From: Streptomyces sp. NBS 14/10
GTDB taxonomy: Bacteria; Actinomycetota; Actinomycetes; Streptomycetales; Streptomycetaceae
Direction: 5' to 3'
DNA: 64,000 bases
NCBI RefSeq assembly: GCF_002224125.1
Contig: NZ_NCSM01000004.1
Span: forward strand, 124,001 to 188,000
A model generated the notes under the pieces. It made no database searches, was not told where the DNA came from, and was given only the letters and a program-made list of their open reading frames with translations. Shown here one piece after another: positions 41,301-51,695 of this stretch. Position 1 is the first letter of the stretch. Each line of letters opens with the position of its first letter. The translations under genes and the position numbers were made by a program.

Positions 41301-44300
41301 GCCCCGCGGACCGACCGGGAAGAGCTGTTCCACGAGCTCTTCACCGACATCCTCGGCCTTGACCACGTGGGCGTCGACGAGAGCTTCTTCGCCCTCGGCG
41401 GCGACAGCATCCTCTCCCTCACCCTGGTCAGCCGCGCCCGCGCCGCCGGGCTCGCCATCTCCCCGCGCGAGGTGTTCGAACACCGCTCCGTGGCCGCGCT
41501 GGCGCAGGCCGCCCGCTCCGCGGCGGACACCTCCGACGGCGATGGACCGCACACCACCGACGACAGCGGCGAGCTCTCCCCGACCCCGATCATCCGCTGG
41601 CTGACGGGCCTGGGGCCGGACGCCGTCAAGGAGTTCCACCAGTCGGTGCTGGTGCGGGTGCCCGGCGACCTGCGCCATGACCACCTGGCCGGCGCGCTCG
41701 ACACCCTGCTCGACCGCCATGCCGCGCTTCGCCTCCGGCTGGGCGCAGGGGAGGGCGGCGCCCTGGAGATCGCCCCGCGCGGCGCCGTCCGCGGCCATGA
41801 CTGCCTGACCCGGGTGCCCGTAAAGGATGAAGACCCTAACAACAATGCCACGGCGCGGTGGCGCCGGACCGTCGAGGCGGCCTCGGAGGAGGCGCGCGGC
41901 CAACTCGACCCGGAGAAAGGGGTGTTGCTGCGGGCGGTGTGGTTCGACGCGGGCCCCGAGCGGCCCGGCCGACTGCTGGTGCTGATCCACCACCTCGCGG
42001 TCGACGGGGTCTCCTGGCGCGTACTGCTGCGCGACCTCGCCGACGCCTGGGCCGCGGCCGCCGAGGACCGGCCCCTCGCGACCCCCGGCCCGGTGACCTC
42101 CCTGCGGCGCTGGTCCCGGCTGCTGACCGAGGGCGCACACCACGAGGCCCGGACGGCCGAGCTCCCGCTGTGGGAGAACATCCTCGACGGCGCCGACCCG
42201 CTCCTCGGCCCCCGCCCGCTGGACCCCGTCCGGGACACCGCCACCAGCGCCAGGATGCTGTCGCTCTCCCTGCCGGCCGACGCCACCGCCGCGCTGCTGA
42301 CCTCCGTACCCGAGCGCTATCACACCGGGATCAACGACGTCCTGCTGACCGCGCTCAGCCTCGCCGTGGTCGAGTGGCGGCGGCGCCGCGGCATCGGCGA
42401 CACGGACGATGTGCTGCTGGAACTCGAAGGGCACGGCCGGGAACACCTCGCCGACGGCGTCGACCTCAGCCAGACCGTCGGCTGGTTCACCAGCATGTTC
42501 CCCGCCCGGCTCGCCCCCGGAACACTCGACTGGGCCGAGGTGACGGCCGGTTCCGCGGGGCTCGGCACCGCCGTCAAGACGGTCAAGGAACAGCTCGCGG
42601 CGCTGCCGGACCACGGCATCGGCTACGGCATGCTGCGCCACCTCAACCCCGACGCGGCACACCGGCTCGCCGGACGCACCGGCCCGCAGATCGGCTTCAA
42701 CTACCTCGGCCGGTTCACCGCGTCCGACGGCTCCGACTGGCTGCCCGACCCGGACCCCGACTTCGGAGCGCTGCGCGGCGGCTTCCCGCCCGGTATGCCG
42801 CTGCCGCACACCCTGGCCCTCAACGCGCACACCGAGGACCGCGAGGACGGCCCGCGGCTCACGGCGGTGTGGATCTGGGCGGGTGAACTGCTGGACGAGG
42901 CGGCCGTACAAGAGCTCGCCGACGCGTGGTTCGCCGCGCTCACCGGCCTGGTGGCCCACGCACGGGCCATCGGAAACCTCGCGCACACCGCACACCGCGG
43001 CCACACCCCCTCCGACTTCCCCCTGGTCTCGCTGTCCATGGCCGAGGTGGAGCGGCTGGAGCGGACCGTGCCGGAGCTGGCCGACATCTGGTCGGTGTCC
43101 AGCCTTCAGCAGGGGCTGCTCTTCCACGCCGTGTACGACGACACCGCCCACGACGACTACGTGGTGCGGTTCGGCCTGGACCTGGCGGGCGACGTCGACC
43201 CGGCGCGGCTGCGCACCGCCATCGAGGGGCTGTTCGCCCGCCACCCCGGGCTGCGCGCGTGCTTCGTACGGGAAGGGCTCGCCGAACCGGTGCAGGTGAT
43301 CGCCGCCCAGGTGGCCCCGGAGTGGCGGGAACACGATCTGTCGCGGCTGGACGGGCCCGCGCGCGAGGCCGAACTGGCCCGGCTGCTGGACACCGACAGC
43401 GGGCGGCGCCTCCCCGTGGACACCGCCCCGCTGGCCCGCTGCATGCTGCTGCGGCTCGGAGCGGACAGCTACCGGCTGATCCTCACCAGCCACCATCTGC
43501 TGCTCGACGGCTGGTCGATGGCGCTGCTGTCGCGCGAACTGCTCGCGCTGTACGACGCGGGCAACGACCCGGATGACCCCGCCGCGCTGCCCGCGCCCCG
43601 CCCGTACTCCGCCTATCTGTCCTGGCTGAAGGGGCAGAACACTCAGGCGGGGCTCGACGCCTGGCACACCGCCCTGTCCGGGGTGGCCGGGCCCACCCTC
43701 GCGGCGCGCCCGGACACCCCCGCGACGGCCGCCACCCGGCGGCACGTCCTGGAGCTGACGGCCGAGCAGACCGCCACGCTGACCGCGTACGCCCGCCGCC
43801 ACGGCCTGACGCTGAACACGGTGGTGCAGGGCGCCTGGGCGATCGTGCTCGGCTGGCTGACCGGCCGCGACGACGTGGTCTTCGGCGTCACCGTCTCCGG
43901 CCGCCCGCCCGAGATCGACGGCATCGACACCATGGTCGGGCTGTTCATCAACACCGTGCCCGCCCGGGTCCGGCTGCGCCCGGACGAGACGTTCCCGGAG
44001 CTGCTGACCCGCGTCCAGGACGAACAGGCCCGGCTGCTGGACCACCACCACATCGGCCTCACCGACATCCAGCGCCGCATCGGCACCGGCCGGCTCTTCG
44101 ACACCCTCCTGGTCTACGAGAACTACCCGCACGACCCGGACGCCCTGCGCTCCGCCTCCAAGCGCCTGACCGTCACCGGGGTGCACCCCGAGGACGGCAC
44201 CCACTACCCGCTCAGCGTGGTCGCGCTCCCCGGCGAACGGCTGCGGATCCACGTCAACTACTGCCCGGACACCGTCGGCCGGAGCCGGGCGTCGGCCGCC

Positions 44301-47300
44301 GCCGACGCGCTGGAACGCCTGCTCACCGGGGTGCCCGTCATGCCCGGAGCGGCCGAGGCCCCGGTGGCGCGGCTGCTGACCGCGGCCGCGCCGCAGCCGG
44401 CGCCCGGGGGCGTACGGTGCGAGGAGACCCTGCCGGAGCGGTTCGAGGCACAGGTGCGGACCACCCCGCACAGCATCGCCGTGGTCGACGGCCGGCGCTC
44501 CCTGACGTACGCGCAGCTCAACGACCGCGCCAACCGCCTGGCGCGGCTGCTGACCGGGCACGGCGCCGGGCCGGAGCGGGTGGTGGCGCTGGCGGTCGAC
44601 CGCCGGGCCGAACTGGTCGTGGCGCTGCTGGCCGTCCTCAAGAGCGGCGCGATGTATCTGCCGGTGGACCCCGCCTATCCGCGCGAGCGCGTCGGATTCA
44701 TCCTCGCGGACGCCGCCCCGGTGTGCGTGATCACCACCACCGACACCGCAGCCGCGCTGCCCGACGGCCTCGACGTACCGGTCGTGGAGCTCGACGCGCC
44801 GCAGGTCATGAGCGCCATGCGGGACCTCGCGCCGACCGATCTGACCGACGCGGACCGCGGCGGCCCGCTCACCCCGGCGCACGGCGCCTACATCATCTAC
44901 ACCTCGGGCTCGACCGGGCGGCCCAAGGGCGTGCTGATCCCGCACGAGAACGTCATCCGGCTGTTCACCTCCACCGACCACCTCTTCGGGTTCGGGGCGG
45001 ACGACGTGTGGACGCTGTTCCACTCCTACGCGTTCGACTTCTCGGTGTGGGAGATCTGGGGCCCGCTGCTGTACGGCGGTTCGCTGGTGATCGTGGAGCA
45101 CACCGTCACCCGGTCCCCGGGCGAATTCCTGGAGCTGCTGGTCGAACAGGGCGTCACCGTGCTCAACCAGACCCCGTCGGCCTTCTACCAACTCCTCGGC
45201 GCCGACCGCGACCGCCCGGAGCTGGGCGCACGGCTCGCCCTGCGGTATGTGGTGTTCGGCGGCGAACGGCTCGACGTCTCCCGCCTCGAGGACTGGTACA
45301 CCAGGCACCCTGAGGACGCGCCGCGGCTGGTCAACATGTACGGCATCACCGAGACGACCGTGCACGTCACCCACACCGAACTGGTCCGCGCCGACGCGGT
45401 GCGGGACGCCTCGGTCAGCCCCATCGGGCGGCAGATCCCCGATCTGCGGCTGTATGTCCTCGACCATCTGCTGCGCCCGGTGCCCCCGGGCTCCGTAGGC
45501 GAGCTGTACGTGGCCGGACCCGGCCTGGCCCGCGGCTACGCGGGGCGGCCCGCGCTGACCGCCGAGCGGTTCGTCGCCGACCCGTTCGGCGCCCCCGGCG
45601 AGCGCATGTACCGCACCGGAGACCTGGCCCGCCAGGGCGGCGACAGCGGGCTGGAGTACGTCGGACGGGCCGACGGCCAGGTCAAGCTGCGGGGCTTCCG
45701 GATCGAGGTCGGCGAGATCGAATCCGCGCTCACGGCCCTCGACCAGGTGGCGCGGGCGGCCGTGGTGCTGCGCGAGGACCGGCCCGGCAGACCGGCGCTG
45801 GTCGGCTATCTGGTGGCCGAGCCCGGCGCAGCACTGCCCGGGGCCGCCGAACTGGCGGCGCTCGCGGCGGCCCGGCTGCCGGTCCATATGGTGCCCTCCG
45901 CGTTCGTGGAGATGCCCGAACTTCCGCTGACGGTCAACGGCAAACTGGACCGCGCCGCCCTCCCTGCCCCCGACTTCACGGCCGCCTCGACCGCGGCCCG
46001 GCCGCGCACCCCCGTGGAGGAGACCCTGTGCTCGCTGATGAGCGAGGCGCTGGGGGTGGACAGCGTCGGCGTGGACGACGACTTCTTCCTGATGGGCGGC
46101 GACTCCATCGTCTCCATGCGCTTCGCCGATATGGCACGCCACGCCGGTCTGGCGCTGCGGCCCAGGGATGTGGCGGAGGGCCGTACGGTCGCGGCGCTGG
46201 CCGCGATCGCCGAGCGGAGCGCGCCGCGCCGGGGGCCGGCCGGAGAGGGCCGCCACCGGGACGGCGGCGGCGCGGGCGACGGGGCGGGCGACGGAGTGGG
46301 CGAGCTCCCGGCGACGCCGATCATCAGGCGCATGTGGGACGTCGACGGGCCGATCGACGCGTACCACCTCTCCATGGCGGTCCGCGTCCCGGCGGATGCG
46401 CGCGCCGAGCATCTGACCGCCGCCCTCCAGGCGCTCGTCGACCGCCATGACGCGCTGCGGATGCGGCAGCAGGACGACCAGGGGCGGCGGGCGCTGGAGA
46501 TCGCGGAGCCCGGCTCGGCCCGGGTGGCCGACTGCTTCACCCACCAGATCATCCAGGTCGCCGACGAGGCGGAGTGGCCCCCGGCGCTGGCCGAGGCGTC
46601 CTTCCGCCACCAGGCGCGGCTCGACCCCGCGTCCGGCCGCACCCTCCAGGCCATCTGGCTGGACCCCGGTCCTGAGCGGCCCGGCCGGCTGCTGATCCTG
46701 CTGCACCACCTCGTGGTCGACGGGGTCTCCTGGCGGTTCCTGCTGCCGGACCTGGCCCGCGCGTACGAGGCGGTCGCCGTCGGCCGGCGGCCGGATCTGC
46801 GGGCACCGGCGACCTCCTACCGCAGGTGGGCACGGCACCTGGTCGAGGAGGCCGTGGAGCCCGCGCGCGAGAAGGAACTGGAGATGTGGACGAGGATGTT
46901 CGAGCCGCAGCGGCCCACGCTGGGCACCCGGCGGCTCGACCCGCGGACCGACACCCTGGCCTCGGCGCGGATGGCGCTCTTCGACCTCCCGGAGGAGGAC
47001 ACGGCGACGCTGCTCGCGGTGCCCGGCGCGCTGGGCGTGGACCTGCGCGATGTGCTGTACGCGTCGTTCGCCGTCGCCTACGCGCGCTGGCGGGGCGACG
47101 AGGGTACCGGCGTGCTGGTGGACCTCCAGGCGCACGGCCGTGAATTCCTGGCCGACGGGGTCGATCCGTCGTCCACCGTCGGATGGTTCACCGCGCAGTT
47201 CCCGCTCATCCTGGATCCGGGGGAGATCTCCGAGGAACAACTCGACGCCTCCGGCGCCGCGTTGACCGAGGGCGCCGCGCGGGTGGGGGCCCAGCTCGCG

Positions 47301-47690
47301 GCCCTGCCCGACAACGGCATCGGGTACGGCCTGCTGCGCTATCTCAACCCGCGTACCGCTCCGCAGCTGGCCGCGCTCGGCGATCCGCAGATCTCTGTCA
47401 ACTACCTGGGCCGGTTCCAGGTCGGCGAGCGCTCGGCCCACTGGACCCCCACCGGCGAGGCGGGGTCGGCGATGGGCGGCGGGGCGGACGCCGGGGCTCC
47501 GCTGGAGCGCACCCTCACCCTCACGGTCGCGGTCGAGGACCGCGAGCGGGGCGTGCGGCTGGCGGCGCGGTGGATCTGGCCGTCGGGCGTCCTCGAGGAC
47601 GACCACGTCGCCGAGCTCGCCCGGGGGTGGTTCGATGTGCTCAGTCGCTACGCCGGGCACACCAGGGCGGCGCGTACCCAGGCTCCCTGA
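38397..47690 (+). CDS. Two-module nonribosomal peptide synthetase C-A-T-E-C-A-T-E, no release domain
   Basis: About 3097 residues. Domains: C1 10-440 (HHILVDG near 139), A1 455-955 ([29 protein letters not shown]), carrier T1 (LGGDSILS, Ser 1004), E1 1060-1530 ([11 protein letters not shown]), C2 1540-1980 (HHLLLDGWS), A2 2010-2515, T2 (MGGDSIVS, Ser 2570), E2 2635-end ([11 protein letters not shown]). By hand alignment to GrsA the A2 code is D-F-W-N-V-G-M-V-H-K, a threonine code; A1 reads D-S-W-V-M-V-G-I-C-K, which I cannot assign. Both residues would be epimerised to D. There is no thioesterase, terminal C or reductase, and no MbtH, Sfp or partner NRPS gene nearby, so the dipeptide must be handed to a distant protein. 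Two TTA codons (residues 47 and 203) imply bldA control. It resembles the first two modules of coelichelin-type synthetases. Confidence 0.9.
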   Translation: MPANGPAPGIPLAAQREFWIAHSLRPDSAAYNIGEYIEIRGRLRFDLFESALRHAFAECAALAVRFIADEAGPRWAVKGRDDFPLVRVDLTAEADPRAAAERWMAEFLARPVPLPDGELVAYAVIQLADDLYYWCSRYHHILVDGFSGPLIAHRVAGVYSALDAGEEIPPSPFGDFGGLLAEEAEYRASEAFVRDRDYWLEKLRDLPEPVSLTRRHAPASGFTRASDRLSPQDLLALDRVCERARIHRSAMLFALAALYLHRMTGEPEVVLGLVVAARTTPAARITPAVLSNVLPVRLSPRPEMTVEELARTAQKAMRSALAHQRYRAADMARLVSQDDQPARLYSMIVNIMSFDYDLRFGPHPAVAHNLSTGPVEDLALAFTDHLDGRGLTVDLDANAAVWGGAEARGHGARISCLLRTVAAGGSGMSLAEVPLLSDRERGSLLRKATEAAVVVPDATADELYERQARLHPDHPAVLSGSAELSYAELNTRANRLARALIERGVGPETPVALTLQRSVEFVVAVLAVWKAGGAFLPVDPHYPPARVEFMLSDARPALTVTTTAHARTVGHLPGDRLLLDAPETVRDLAGRDPADVRDEERHAPLDPRHPAYVVYTSGSTGTPKGVVVTHAGLPSLVHTQRTRFGVGPRSRVLQFASPSFDSAVWELTAALLSGGCLVIGADGTPPAGPELPELITGLGVTHAVLPPAVLASLDRGTLPAGLRLMSVGEALPPALAADWAADTVLLNGYGPTEATICAAMSGPLGGEGTPPIGSSAANAAAYVLDAALRPVPVGTVGELWLSGPGLARGYLNRPGQTAQRFVANPYGPPGSRLYRTGDLVRRREEDQQLEYVGRADGQVKVRGLRIEVGEIEAVLAGHPAVRRAVVTADEIRPGATRLLAHVLPEPDTGHATAAALPAELMARAKSGLPDFMVPAQIVLVDQLPLSPNGKLDRAALPKPRPAEDTGHRAPRTDREELFHELFTDILGLDHVGVDESFFALGGDSILSLTLVSRARAAGLAISPREVFEHRSVAALAQAARSAADTSDGDGPHTTDDSGELSPTPIIRWLTGLGPDAVKEFHQSVLVRVPGDLRHDHLAGALDTLLDRHAALRLRLGAGEGGALEIAPRGAVRGHDCLTRVPVKDEDPNNNATARWRRTVEAASEEARGQLDPEKGVLLRAVWFDAGPERPGRLLVLIHHLAVDGVSWRVLLRDLADAWAAAAEDRPLATPGPVTSLRRWSRLLTEGAHHEARTAELPLWENILDGADPLLGPRPLDPVRDTATSARMLSLSLPADATAALLTSVPERYHTGINDVLLTALSLAVVEWRRRRGIGDTDDVLLELEGHGREHLADGVDLSQTVGWFTSMFPARLAPGTLDWAEVTAGSAGLGTAVKTVKEQLAALPDHGIGYGMLRHLNPDAAHRLAGRTGPQIGFNYLGRFTASDGSDWLPDPDPDFGALRGGFPPGMPLPHTLALNAHTEDREDGPRLTAVWIWAGELLDEAAVQELADAWFAALTGLVAHARAIGNLAHTAHRGHTPSDFPLVSLSMAEVERLERTVPELADIWSVSSLQQGLLFHAVYDDTAHDDYVVRFGLDLAGDVDPARLRTAIEGLFARHPGLRACFVREGLAEPVQVIAAQVAPEWREHDLSRLDGPAREAELARLLDTDSGRRLPVDTAPLARCMLLRLGADSYRLILTSHHLLLDGWSMALLSRELLALYDAGNDPDDPAALPAPRPYSAYLSWLKGQNTQAGLDAWHTALSGVAGPTLAARPDTPATAATRRHVLELTAEQTATLTAYARRHGLTLNTVVQGAWAIVLGWLTGRDDVVFGVTVSGRPPEIDGIDTMVGLFINTVPARVRLRPDETFPELLTRVQDEQARLLDHHHIGLTDIQRRIGTGRLFDTLLVYENYPHDPDALRSASKRLTVTGVHPEDGTHYPLSVVALPGERLRIHVNYCPDTVGRSRASAAADALERLLTGVPVMPGAAEAPVARLLTAAAPQPAPGGVRCEETLPERFEAQVRTTPHSIAVVDGRRSLTYAQLNDRANRLARLLTGHGAGPERVVALAVDRRAELVVALLAVLKSGAMYLPVDPAYPRERVGFILADAAPVCVITTTDTAAALPDGLDVPVVELDAPQVMSAMRDLAPTDLTDADRGGPLTPAHGAYIIYTSGSTGRPKGVLIPHENVIRLFTSTDHLFGFGADDVWTLFHSYAFDFSVWEIWGPLLYGGSLVIVEHTVTRSPGEFLELLVEQGVTVLNQTPSAFYQLLGADRDRPELGARLALRYVVFGGERLDVSRLEDWYTRHPEDAPRLVNMYGITETTVHVTHTELVRADAVRDASVSPIGRQIPDLRLYVLDHLLRPVPPGSVGELYVAGPGLARGYAGRPALTAERFVADPFGAPGERMYRTGDLARQGGDSGLEYVGRADGQVKLRGFRIEVGEIESALTALDQVARAAVVLREDRPGRPALVGYLVAEPGAALPGAAELAALAAARLPVHMVPSAFVEMPELPLTVNGKLDRAALPAPDFTAASTAARPRTPVEETLCSLMSEALGVDSVGVDDDFFLMGGDSIVSMRFADMARHAGLALRPRDVAEGRTVAALAAIAERSAPRRGPAGEGRHRDGGGAGDGAGDGVGELPATPIIRRMWDVDGPIDAYHLSMAVRVPADARAEHLTAALQALVDRHDALRMRQQDDQGRRALEIAEPGSARVADCFTHQIIQVADEAEWPPALAEASFRHQARLDPASGRTLQAIWLDPGPERPGRLLILLHHLVVDGVSWRFLLPDLARAYEAVAVGRRPDLRAPATSYRRWARHLVEEAVEPAREKELEMWTRMFEPQRPTLGTRRLDPRTDTLASARMALFDLPEEDTATLLAVPGALGVDLRDVLYASFAVAYARWRGDEGTGVLVDLQAHGREFLADGVDPSSTVGWFTAQFPLILDPGEISEEQLDASGAALTEGAARVGAQLAALPDNGIGYGLLRYLNPRTAPQLAALGDPQISVNYLGRFQVGERSAHWTPTGEAGSAMGGGADAGAPLERTLTLTVAVEDRERGVRLAARWIWPSGVLEDDHVAELARGWFDVLSRYAGHTRAARTQAP

Positions 47691-47732
47691 TGGCGGTGAC
47701 CGCTCCCCGTCCGCCTGGTCCGTGCGGACCGT

Positions 47733-48812
47733 TCAGATCCACGGGACGAGCGGAACGGCTCCGGGGCGGCGGGCCGCCAGATGCATCAAGCTGATCGGGG
47801 AACGGACGACCTGCTCCTTGACGCGGGCGGCGGCCCGGCCCGTGAGCACCAGCTCGCGGGGCGTGTCGTCCGCCCGCACCGCCTGGACCAGCCCGTCCCG
47901 GCGGCCCAGGCTCACGCACTGGATCAGGAACCGGAAGCGCAGCGCCCGCGGTTCGCGCCCATGGGCCTCGTCGGTGAGGGAGGTGGCCGCGTGCGAGCCG
48001 GTGGGCAGGGCGGTGGCGCAGGCCATGCGCAGCGTCCCGGCGGCCGGCGAGGAGGCCGCGGCGCAGTCCCCGGCCGCGTAGATCTCCGGATGGGAGGTGG
48101 AGCGCAGGGCGGCGTCGACGCGGATCCGGCCGGCCGTATCGAGATCGAGGCCGGCCCGCGCGGCGAGCTCGGTGTTCGCGGTCATGGACGCGGCCCAGAC
48201 GACCGCGTCGGCGCCCACCTCCTCGGGGGCGGCCACCCGGCGGCCTTCCTCGACGCGGACGCCCCGCACGGTCAGGGCGGCGCGGACATGGGCCCGGCCC
48301 TTGGCGGACAGGCTGCCGCCGATCTCGCCGCCGGTGAGCAGGCGCACCCGCCACGCGGGGTGCGCCTCGGCGATCTCGGCGGCGGTCTCGATACCGGTGA
48401 GGCCACCGCCGACGACCGCGAGCTCACCGGGGTCGTCGAGCAGCCGTTTGTGCAGTTCGGCGGTGGTCTCCAGGGTGAAGGCGCGCTCGCCGGGGGCCAC
48501 GGTGCGGCTGCCGAGCGCGTACACCAGGCGGTCGTACGGGAGGCCGCGGCCGTCGTCCGTGGTGACCAGCCGGGCCTCGGGATCGAGGCCCGTGGCGCGG
48601 GCCACGAGGTGTGTGACTGTGGTGCCGCGCAGCAACTCCCGCAGCGGATGGGTCACATCCGGGCGCCCGGCGGCGTGTTCATGCAGCCGGACGCGTTCGG
48701 TGAAGCGGGGGTTGGGGTCGACCAGGGTCACCCGCGCGTGCGGCGCCAGCCGCAGGGCGGCCATCAGCCCCGCATAGCCCGCGCCCAGCACCAGGACCTC
48801 GCGCTGTTCCAT
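47733..48812 (-). CDS. NAD(P)/FAD-dependent oxidoreductase (NDH-2-like)
   Basis: 359 residues. N-terminal FAD loop EVLVLGAGYAGLMAALRL, second dinucleotide loop LAVVGGGLTGIETAAEIAE, and C-terminal ATG-type motif HPEIYAAGDCAAA. YDRLVYALGSRT and RFRFLIQCVSLGRRDGLVQ match the type-II NADH dehydrogenase/pyridine nucleotide-disulfide family common in Streptomyces. ATG 48812 has AAGGAGG 7 nt upstream. It converges on the NRPS with 42 bp between the stops; a role with the NRPS is possible but not indicated. Confidence 0.9.
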   Translation of the reverse strand: MEQREVLVLGAGYAGLMAALRLAPHARVTLVDPNPRFTERVRLHEHAAGRPDVTHPLRELLRGTTVTHLVARATGLDPEARLVTTDDGRGLPYDRLVYALGSRTVAPGERAFTLETTAELHKRLLDDPGELAVVGGGLTGIETAAEIAEAHPAWRVRLLTGGEIGGSLSAKGRAHVRAALTVRGVRVEEGRRVAAPEEVGADAVVWAASMTANTELAARAGLDLDTAGRIRVDAALRSTSHPEIYAAGDCAAASSPAAGTLRMACATALPTGSHAATSLTDEAHGREPRALRFRFLIQCVSLGRRDGLVQAVRADDTPRELVLTGRAAARVKEQVVRSPISLMHLAARRPGAVPLVPWI

Positions 48813-49025
48813 CTCGTGGCCTCCTTGTGAGGGGGTGTCACTGGGGAGACGGCATGGTGTCCCGGAGTGTGACATGAGGGGAGGGCGAAGACGTCGTGCA
48901 TACGAATCTGCTCCAGCCCTCGGCGAGCGGCCCCGATGTCGGATAAAATCAATCAAAGTCGATCAAATAGGACTCCTTGCAGTGATGACAACGGGGCCCG
49001 CATCTCCGCCGGGCCACCGGGACGG
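48813..49025. promoter_or_regulatory. Divergent promoter region, oxidoreductase / clpC-like
   Basis: 213 bp. A distinctly AT-rich core at 48938-48970 contains ATCAA repeated (AATCAATCAAAGTCGATCAAAT), which is unusual for this genome and is probably the promoter/operator of the ClpC-like gene. It does not match HspR (CTTGAGT-N7-ACTCAAG) or CIRCE. No gene is supported here; an ATG at 48936 would extend the ClpC protein but lacks an RBS. Confidence 0.4.
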
Positions 49026-51572
49026 ATGCCTATGAACAGCGGGTACGAGGGATCGGAAGAATTCGGTCCGGACCCCCTCGGAGACTTTCTCGCACGCTTC
49101 CTCGGCGTCGGACCGGCCGGGCAGCGCCCCGGCTCCCGGCACGTCGACTTCGGCCGCCTGATGAGCGAGCCCGCGCGGCAGCTCGTCTCCTCCGCGGCCT
49201 CGTACGCCGCCGACCGCGGATCCACCGACCTCGACACCGAACACCTGCTCCGCGCGGCGCTCACCGCCGAGCCGACCCGCACCATGGTCGTCCGGGCCGG
49301 GGCCGACCCCGAAGCCCTCGTCGCCGAGATCGACCGGCAGACGGGGGAGGGGCCGCCGCGCGGCTCGGTCGCGGTCACGCCCGCCGTCAAGCGCGCGCTG
49401 CTCGACGCCCACGAGATCGCCCGGTCCTCCGGCTCCTCGTACATCGGCCCCGAGCACGTACTGATCGCGCTCGCCGCCAACCACGACTCCACGGCCGGGC
49501 AGCTGCTGCACGCGGCCCGGTTCGAGCCCCGCCCCGGCCCGCCCGGCGGCCTCGCGGCGGCCCCCGGCGCCGCCGAACCCCGTCCAGGACCCAACCGGCG
49601 GGAGACGCCCAACCTGGACAAGTTCGGCCGCGACCTGACCGAGATGGCCCGCGAGGGCCGGATCGACCCGGTCATCGGGCGCGACGAGGAGATCGAGCAG
49701 ACCATCGAGGTGCTGGCCCGCCGGGGCAAGAACAACCCCGTCCTCATCGGCGAGGCCGGCGTGGGCAAGACCGCCGTCGTCGAAGGGCTGGCCCAGCGCA
49801 TCGCCGAGGCCGACGTCCCCGACATCCTGCTCGCCCGGCGCGTCCTCCAGCTCGACTTCGCGGGCGTCGTGGCCGGCACCCGCTACCGCGGCGACTTCGA
49901 GGAGCGGCTGACCGGCATCATCGACGAGATCCGCGCCCACTCCGAGGAACTGATCGTCTTCATCGACGAGCTGCACACCGTCGTGGGCACCGGCGGCTCC
50001 GAAGGCGGCCCGATGGACGCCAGCAACATCCTCAAGCCCGCCCTGGCCCGCGGTGAACTGCATGTCATCGGCGCCAGCACCCTCCAGGAGTACCGCCGCA
50101 ACATCGAGAAGGACGCGGCCCTCGCCCGCCGCTTCCAGCCGATCATGGTGCCCGAGCCCGTCCCCTCCGACGCGCTGGAGATCCTGCGCGGGCTGCGCGA
50201 CCGCTACGAGGCCCACCACCAGGTCCGCTACACCGACCAGGCGCTGCTGGCGGCCGTCGAGCTCTCCGACCGCTATCTCACCGACCGCTTCCTGCCCGAC
50301 AAGGCCATCGACCTGATGGACCAGGCCGGCGCCCGCGTACGGCTGCGCTCCAGCACCAGGGGCACCGACATCCGGGCGCTGGAACGCGAGGTCGAACAGC
50401 TCACCCGGGACAAGGACCAGGCCGTCGCCGCCGAGCAGTACGAGCGGGCCACCTCGCTGCGCGACCGGATCGGCGAGCTGAACCGGCGCGTCGAGGAGGG
50501 CTCCGGCAAACAGCACCCGGCCAGCCGGGTCGCCGAGGTCACCGTCGAGGACATCGCCGATATCGTCTCCCGGCAGACCGGCATCCCCATCAGCAGCCTC
50601 ACCCAGGAGGAGCGGGACCGCCTGCTCGGTCTCGAGGAGCATCTGCACAAGCGGGTGATCGGCCAGGAGGAGGCCGTCTCCGCCGTCGCCGACTCCGTAC
50701 TGCGCTCCCGCGCCGGCCTCGCCGACCCGGGCCGCCCCATCGGCAGCTTCCTGTTCCTCGGCCCCACCGGCGTCGGCAAGACCGAACTGGCCCGCGCCCT
50801 GGCCGAAGCGCTCTTCGGCAGCGAGGACCGCATGGTCCGCCTGGACATGAGCGAATACCAGGAGAAGCACACCGTCAGCCGGCTGATCGGCGCCCCGCCC
50901 GGCTACGTCGGCCACGAGGAGGCCGGGCAGCTCACCGAGGCGGTGCGCCGGCAGCCGTACTCGCTGCTGCTCCTCGACGAGGTCGAAAAGGGCCACGCCG
51001 ACGTCTTCAACATCCTGCTGCAGGTGCTCGACGACGGACGGCTCACCGACGCCCAGGGCCGCACCATCGACTTCAAGAACACCGTCATCGTCATGACCAG
51101 CAACCTCGGCTCCGAGGAGATCGCCGGGCGCGGTGCGGTCATGGGCTTCGGCGGTGGCGCGGAAGCCGACGAGGACGCGCGCCGCGAGCGGGTGCTGCGC
51201 CCGCTGCGCGAGCACTTCCGGCCCGAATTCCTCAACCGCATCGACGAGATCGTCATCTTCCGGCGGCTCGCCGACGAACAGCTGCGGCAGATCACCGATG
51301 TGCTCCTGGAGGAGACCCGGCGCCGGCTGCGCGCCCAGGACGTGCCCGTCGACTTCACCCCCGCCGCCGTCGACTGGCTGGCCCACCACGGCTACCAGCC
51401 CGAGTACGGCGCCCGGCCGCTGCGCCGGACCATCCAGCGGGAAGTCGACAACCCACTGTCCCGGATGCTGCTCAACGGCAAGCTCCAGCCGCACAGCCAT
51501 GTGGAAGTCGATGTGGAGGAAGGGAAGCTGACCTTCCGCAAGGAGCAGAACCCCAGCACCGCACTCGGCTGA
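49026..51572 (+). CDS. ClpC-like AAA+ unfoldase with diverged N-domain
   Basis: About 848 residues. The N-domain (35-170) keeps two Clp_N repeats (SSAASYAADRGSTDLDTEHLL, ALLDAHEIARSSGSSYIGPEHVLIAL). D1: Walker A GEAGVGKTAVVEGLA, FIDELHTVVGTG; middle region with a UVR-like EQYERATSLRDRIGELN; D2: Walker A GPTGVGKTELARALAEALFG, LLLLDEVEKGH, C-terminal RPLRRTIQREVDNPLSRMLL. A non-canonical G/P/F-rich N-terminus distinguishes this group of Streptomyces paralogues from essential ClpC1. It presumably feeds ClpP but may act alone. Starts ATG 49026 or 49032 are equivalent; no clear RBS. Confidence 0.9.
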   Translation: MPMNSGYEGSEEFGPDPLGDFLARFLGVGPAGQRPGSRHVDFGRLMSEPARQLVSSAASYAADRGSTDLDTEHLLRAALTAEPTRTMVVRAGADPEALVAEIDRQTGEGPPRGSVAVTPAVKRALLDAHEIARSSGSSYIGPEHVLIALAANHDSTAGQLLHAARFEPRPGPPGGLAAAPGAAEPRPGPNRRETPNLDKFGRDLTEMAREGRIDPVIGRDEEIEQTIEVLARRGKNNPVLIGEAGVGKTAVVEGLAQRIAEADVPDILLARRVLQLDFAGVVAGTRYRGDFEERLTGIIDEIRAHSEELIVFIDELHTVVGTGGSEGGPMDASNILKPALARGELHVIGASTLQEYRRNIEKDAALARRFQPIMVPEPVPSDALEILRGLRDRYEAHHQVRYTDQALLAAVELSDRYLTDRFLPDKAIDLMDQAGARVRLRSSTRGTDIRALEREVEQLTRDKDQAVAAEQYERATSLRDRIGELNRRVEEGSGKQHPASRVAEVTVEDIADIVSRQTGIPISSLTQEERDRLLGLEEHLHKRVIGQEEAVSAVADSVLRSRAGLADPGRPIGSFLFLGPTGVGKTELARALAEALFGSEDRMVRLDMSEYQEKHTVSRLIGAPPGYVGHEEAGQLTEAVRRQPYSLLLLDEVEKGHADVFNILLQVLDDGRLTDAQGRTIDFKNTVIVMTSNLGSEEIAGRGAVMGFGGGAEADEDARRERVLRPLREHFRPEFLNRIDEIVIFRRLADEQLRQITDVLLEETRRRLRAQDVPVDFTPAAVDWLAHHGYQPEYGARPLRRTIQREVDNPLSRMLLNGKLQPHSHVEVDVEEGKLTFRKEQNPSTALG

Positions 51573-51593
51573 CAACGGTCTGGTGAACACTGG

Positions 51594-51624
51594 TTGCCGA
51601 GCTCGCGAGCGGGCGCGATAGCGT
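51594..51624 (+). promoter_or_regulatory. Putative promoter of the AMP-ligase gene
   Basis: TTGCCG (51594-51599) and TAGCGT (51619-51624) spaced 19 bp, with the perfect 10-bp palindrome GCTCGCGAGC (51601-51610) between them, which could be an operator. Confidence 0.4.
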
Positions 51625-51695
51625 GTACAAGCCAACGGGGACACCACCGCCCCTGGCACTTGGATTCCGCTCGCCCGCATGCACGAGGAGCCCAC

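Noticed and set aside
40887..47660. A 2257-codon open frame antisense to the NRPS
   Set aside because: High-GC codon bias leaves antisense frames open. The translation is low-complexity, rich in G, R, P and H, with no family motifs, while the plus strand encodes perfect NRPS domains.
38397..47690. NRPS as a coelichelin synthetase
   Set aside because: Module order and the Thr-specific A2 agree, but A1 lacks the D-M-E-N-L-G-L-I-N-K formyl-hydroxyornithine code, the third module is absent, and no hydroxylase, formyltransferase, siderophore transporter or iron box is nearby.
47717..47730. Terminator between NRPS and oxidoreductase
   Set aside because: GGTCCG-TG-CGGACC can pair only over about five bases with an acceptable loop; too weak to call.
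48936..49025. N-terminal extension of the ClpC-like protein from ATG 48936
   Set aside because: No RBS, and the extra residues (MSDKINQSRSNRTPC) are encoded by the AT-rich promoter-like element; family members begin near the later ATGs.
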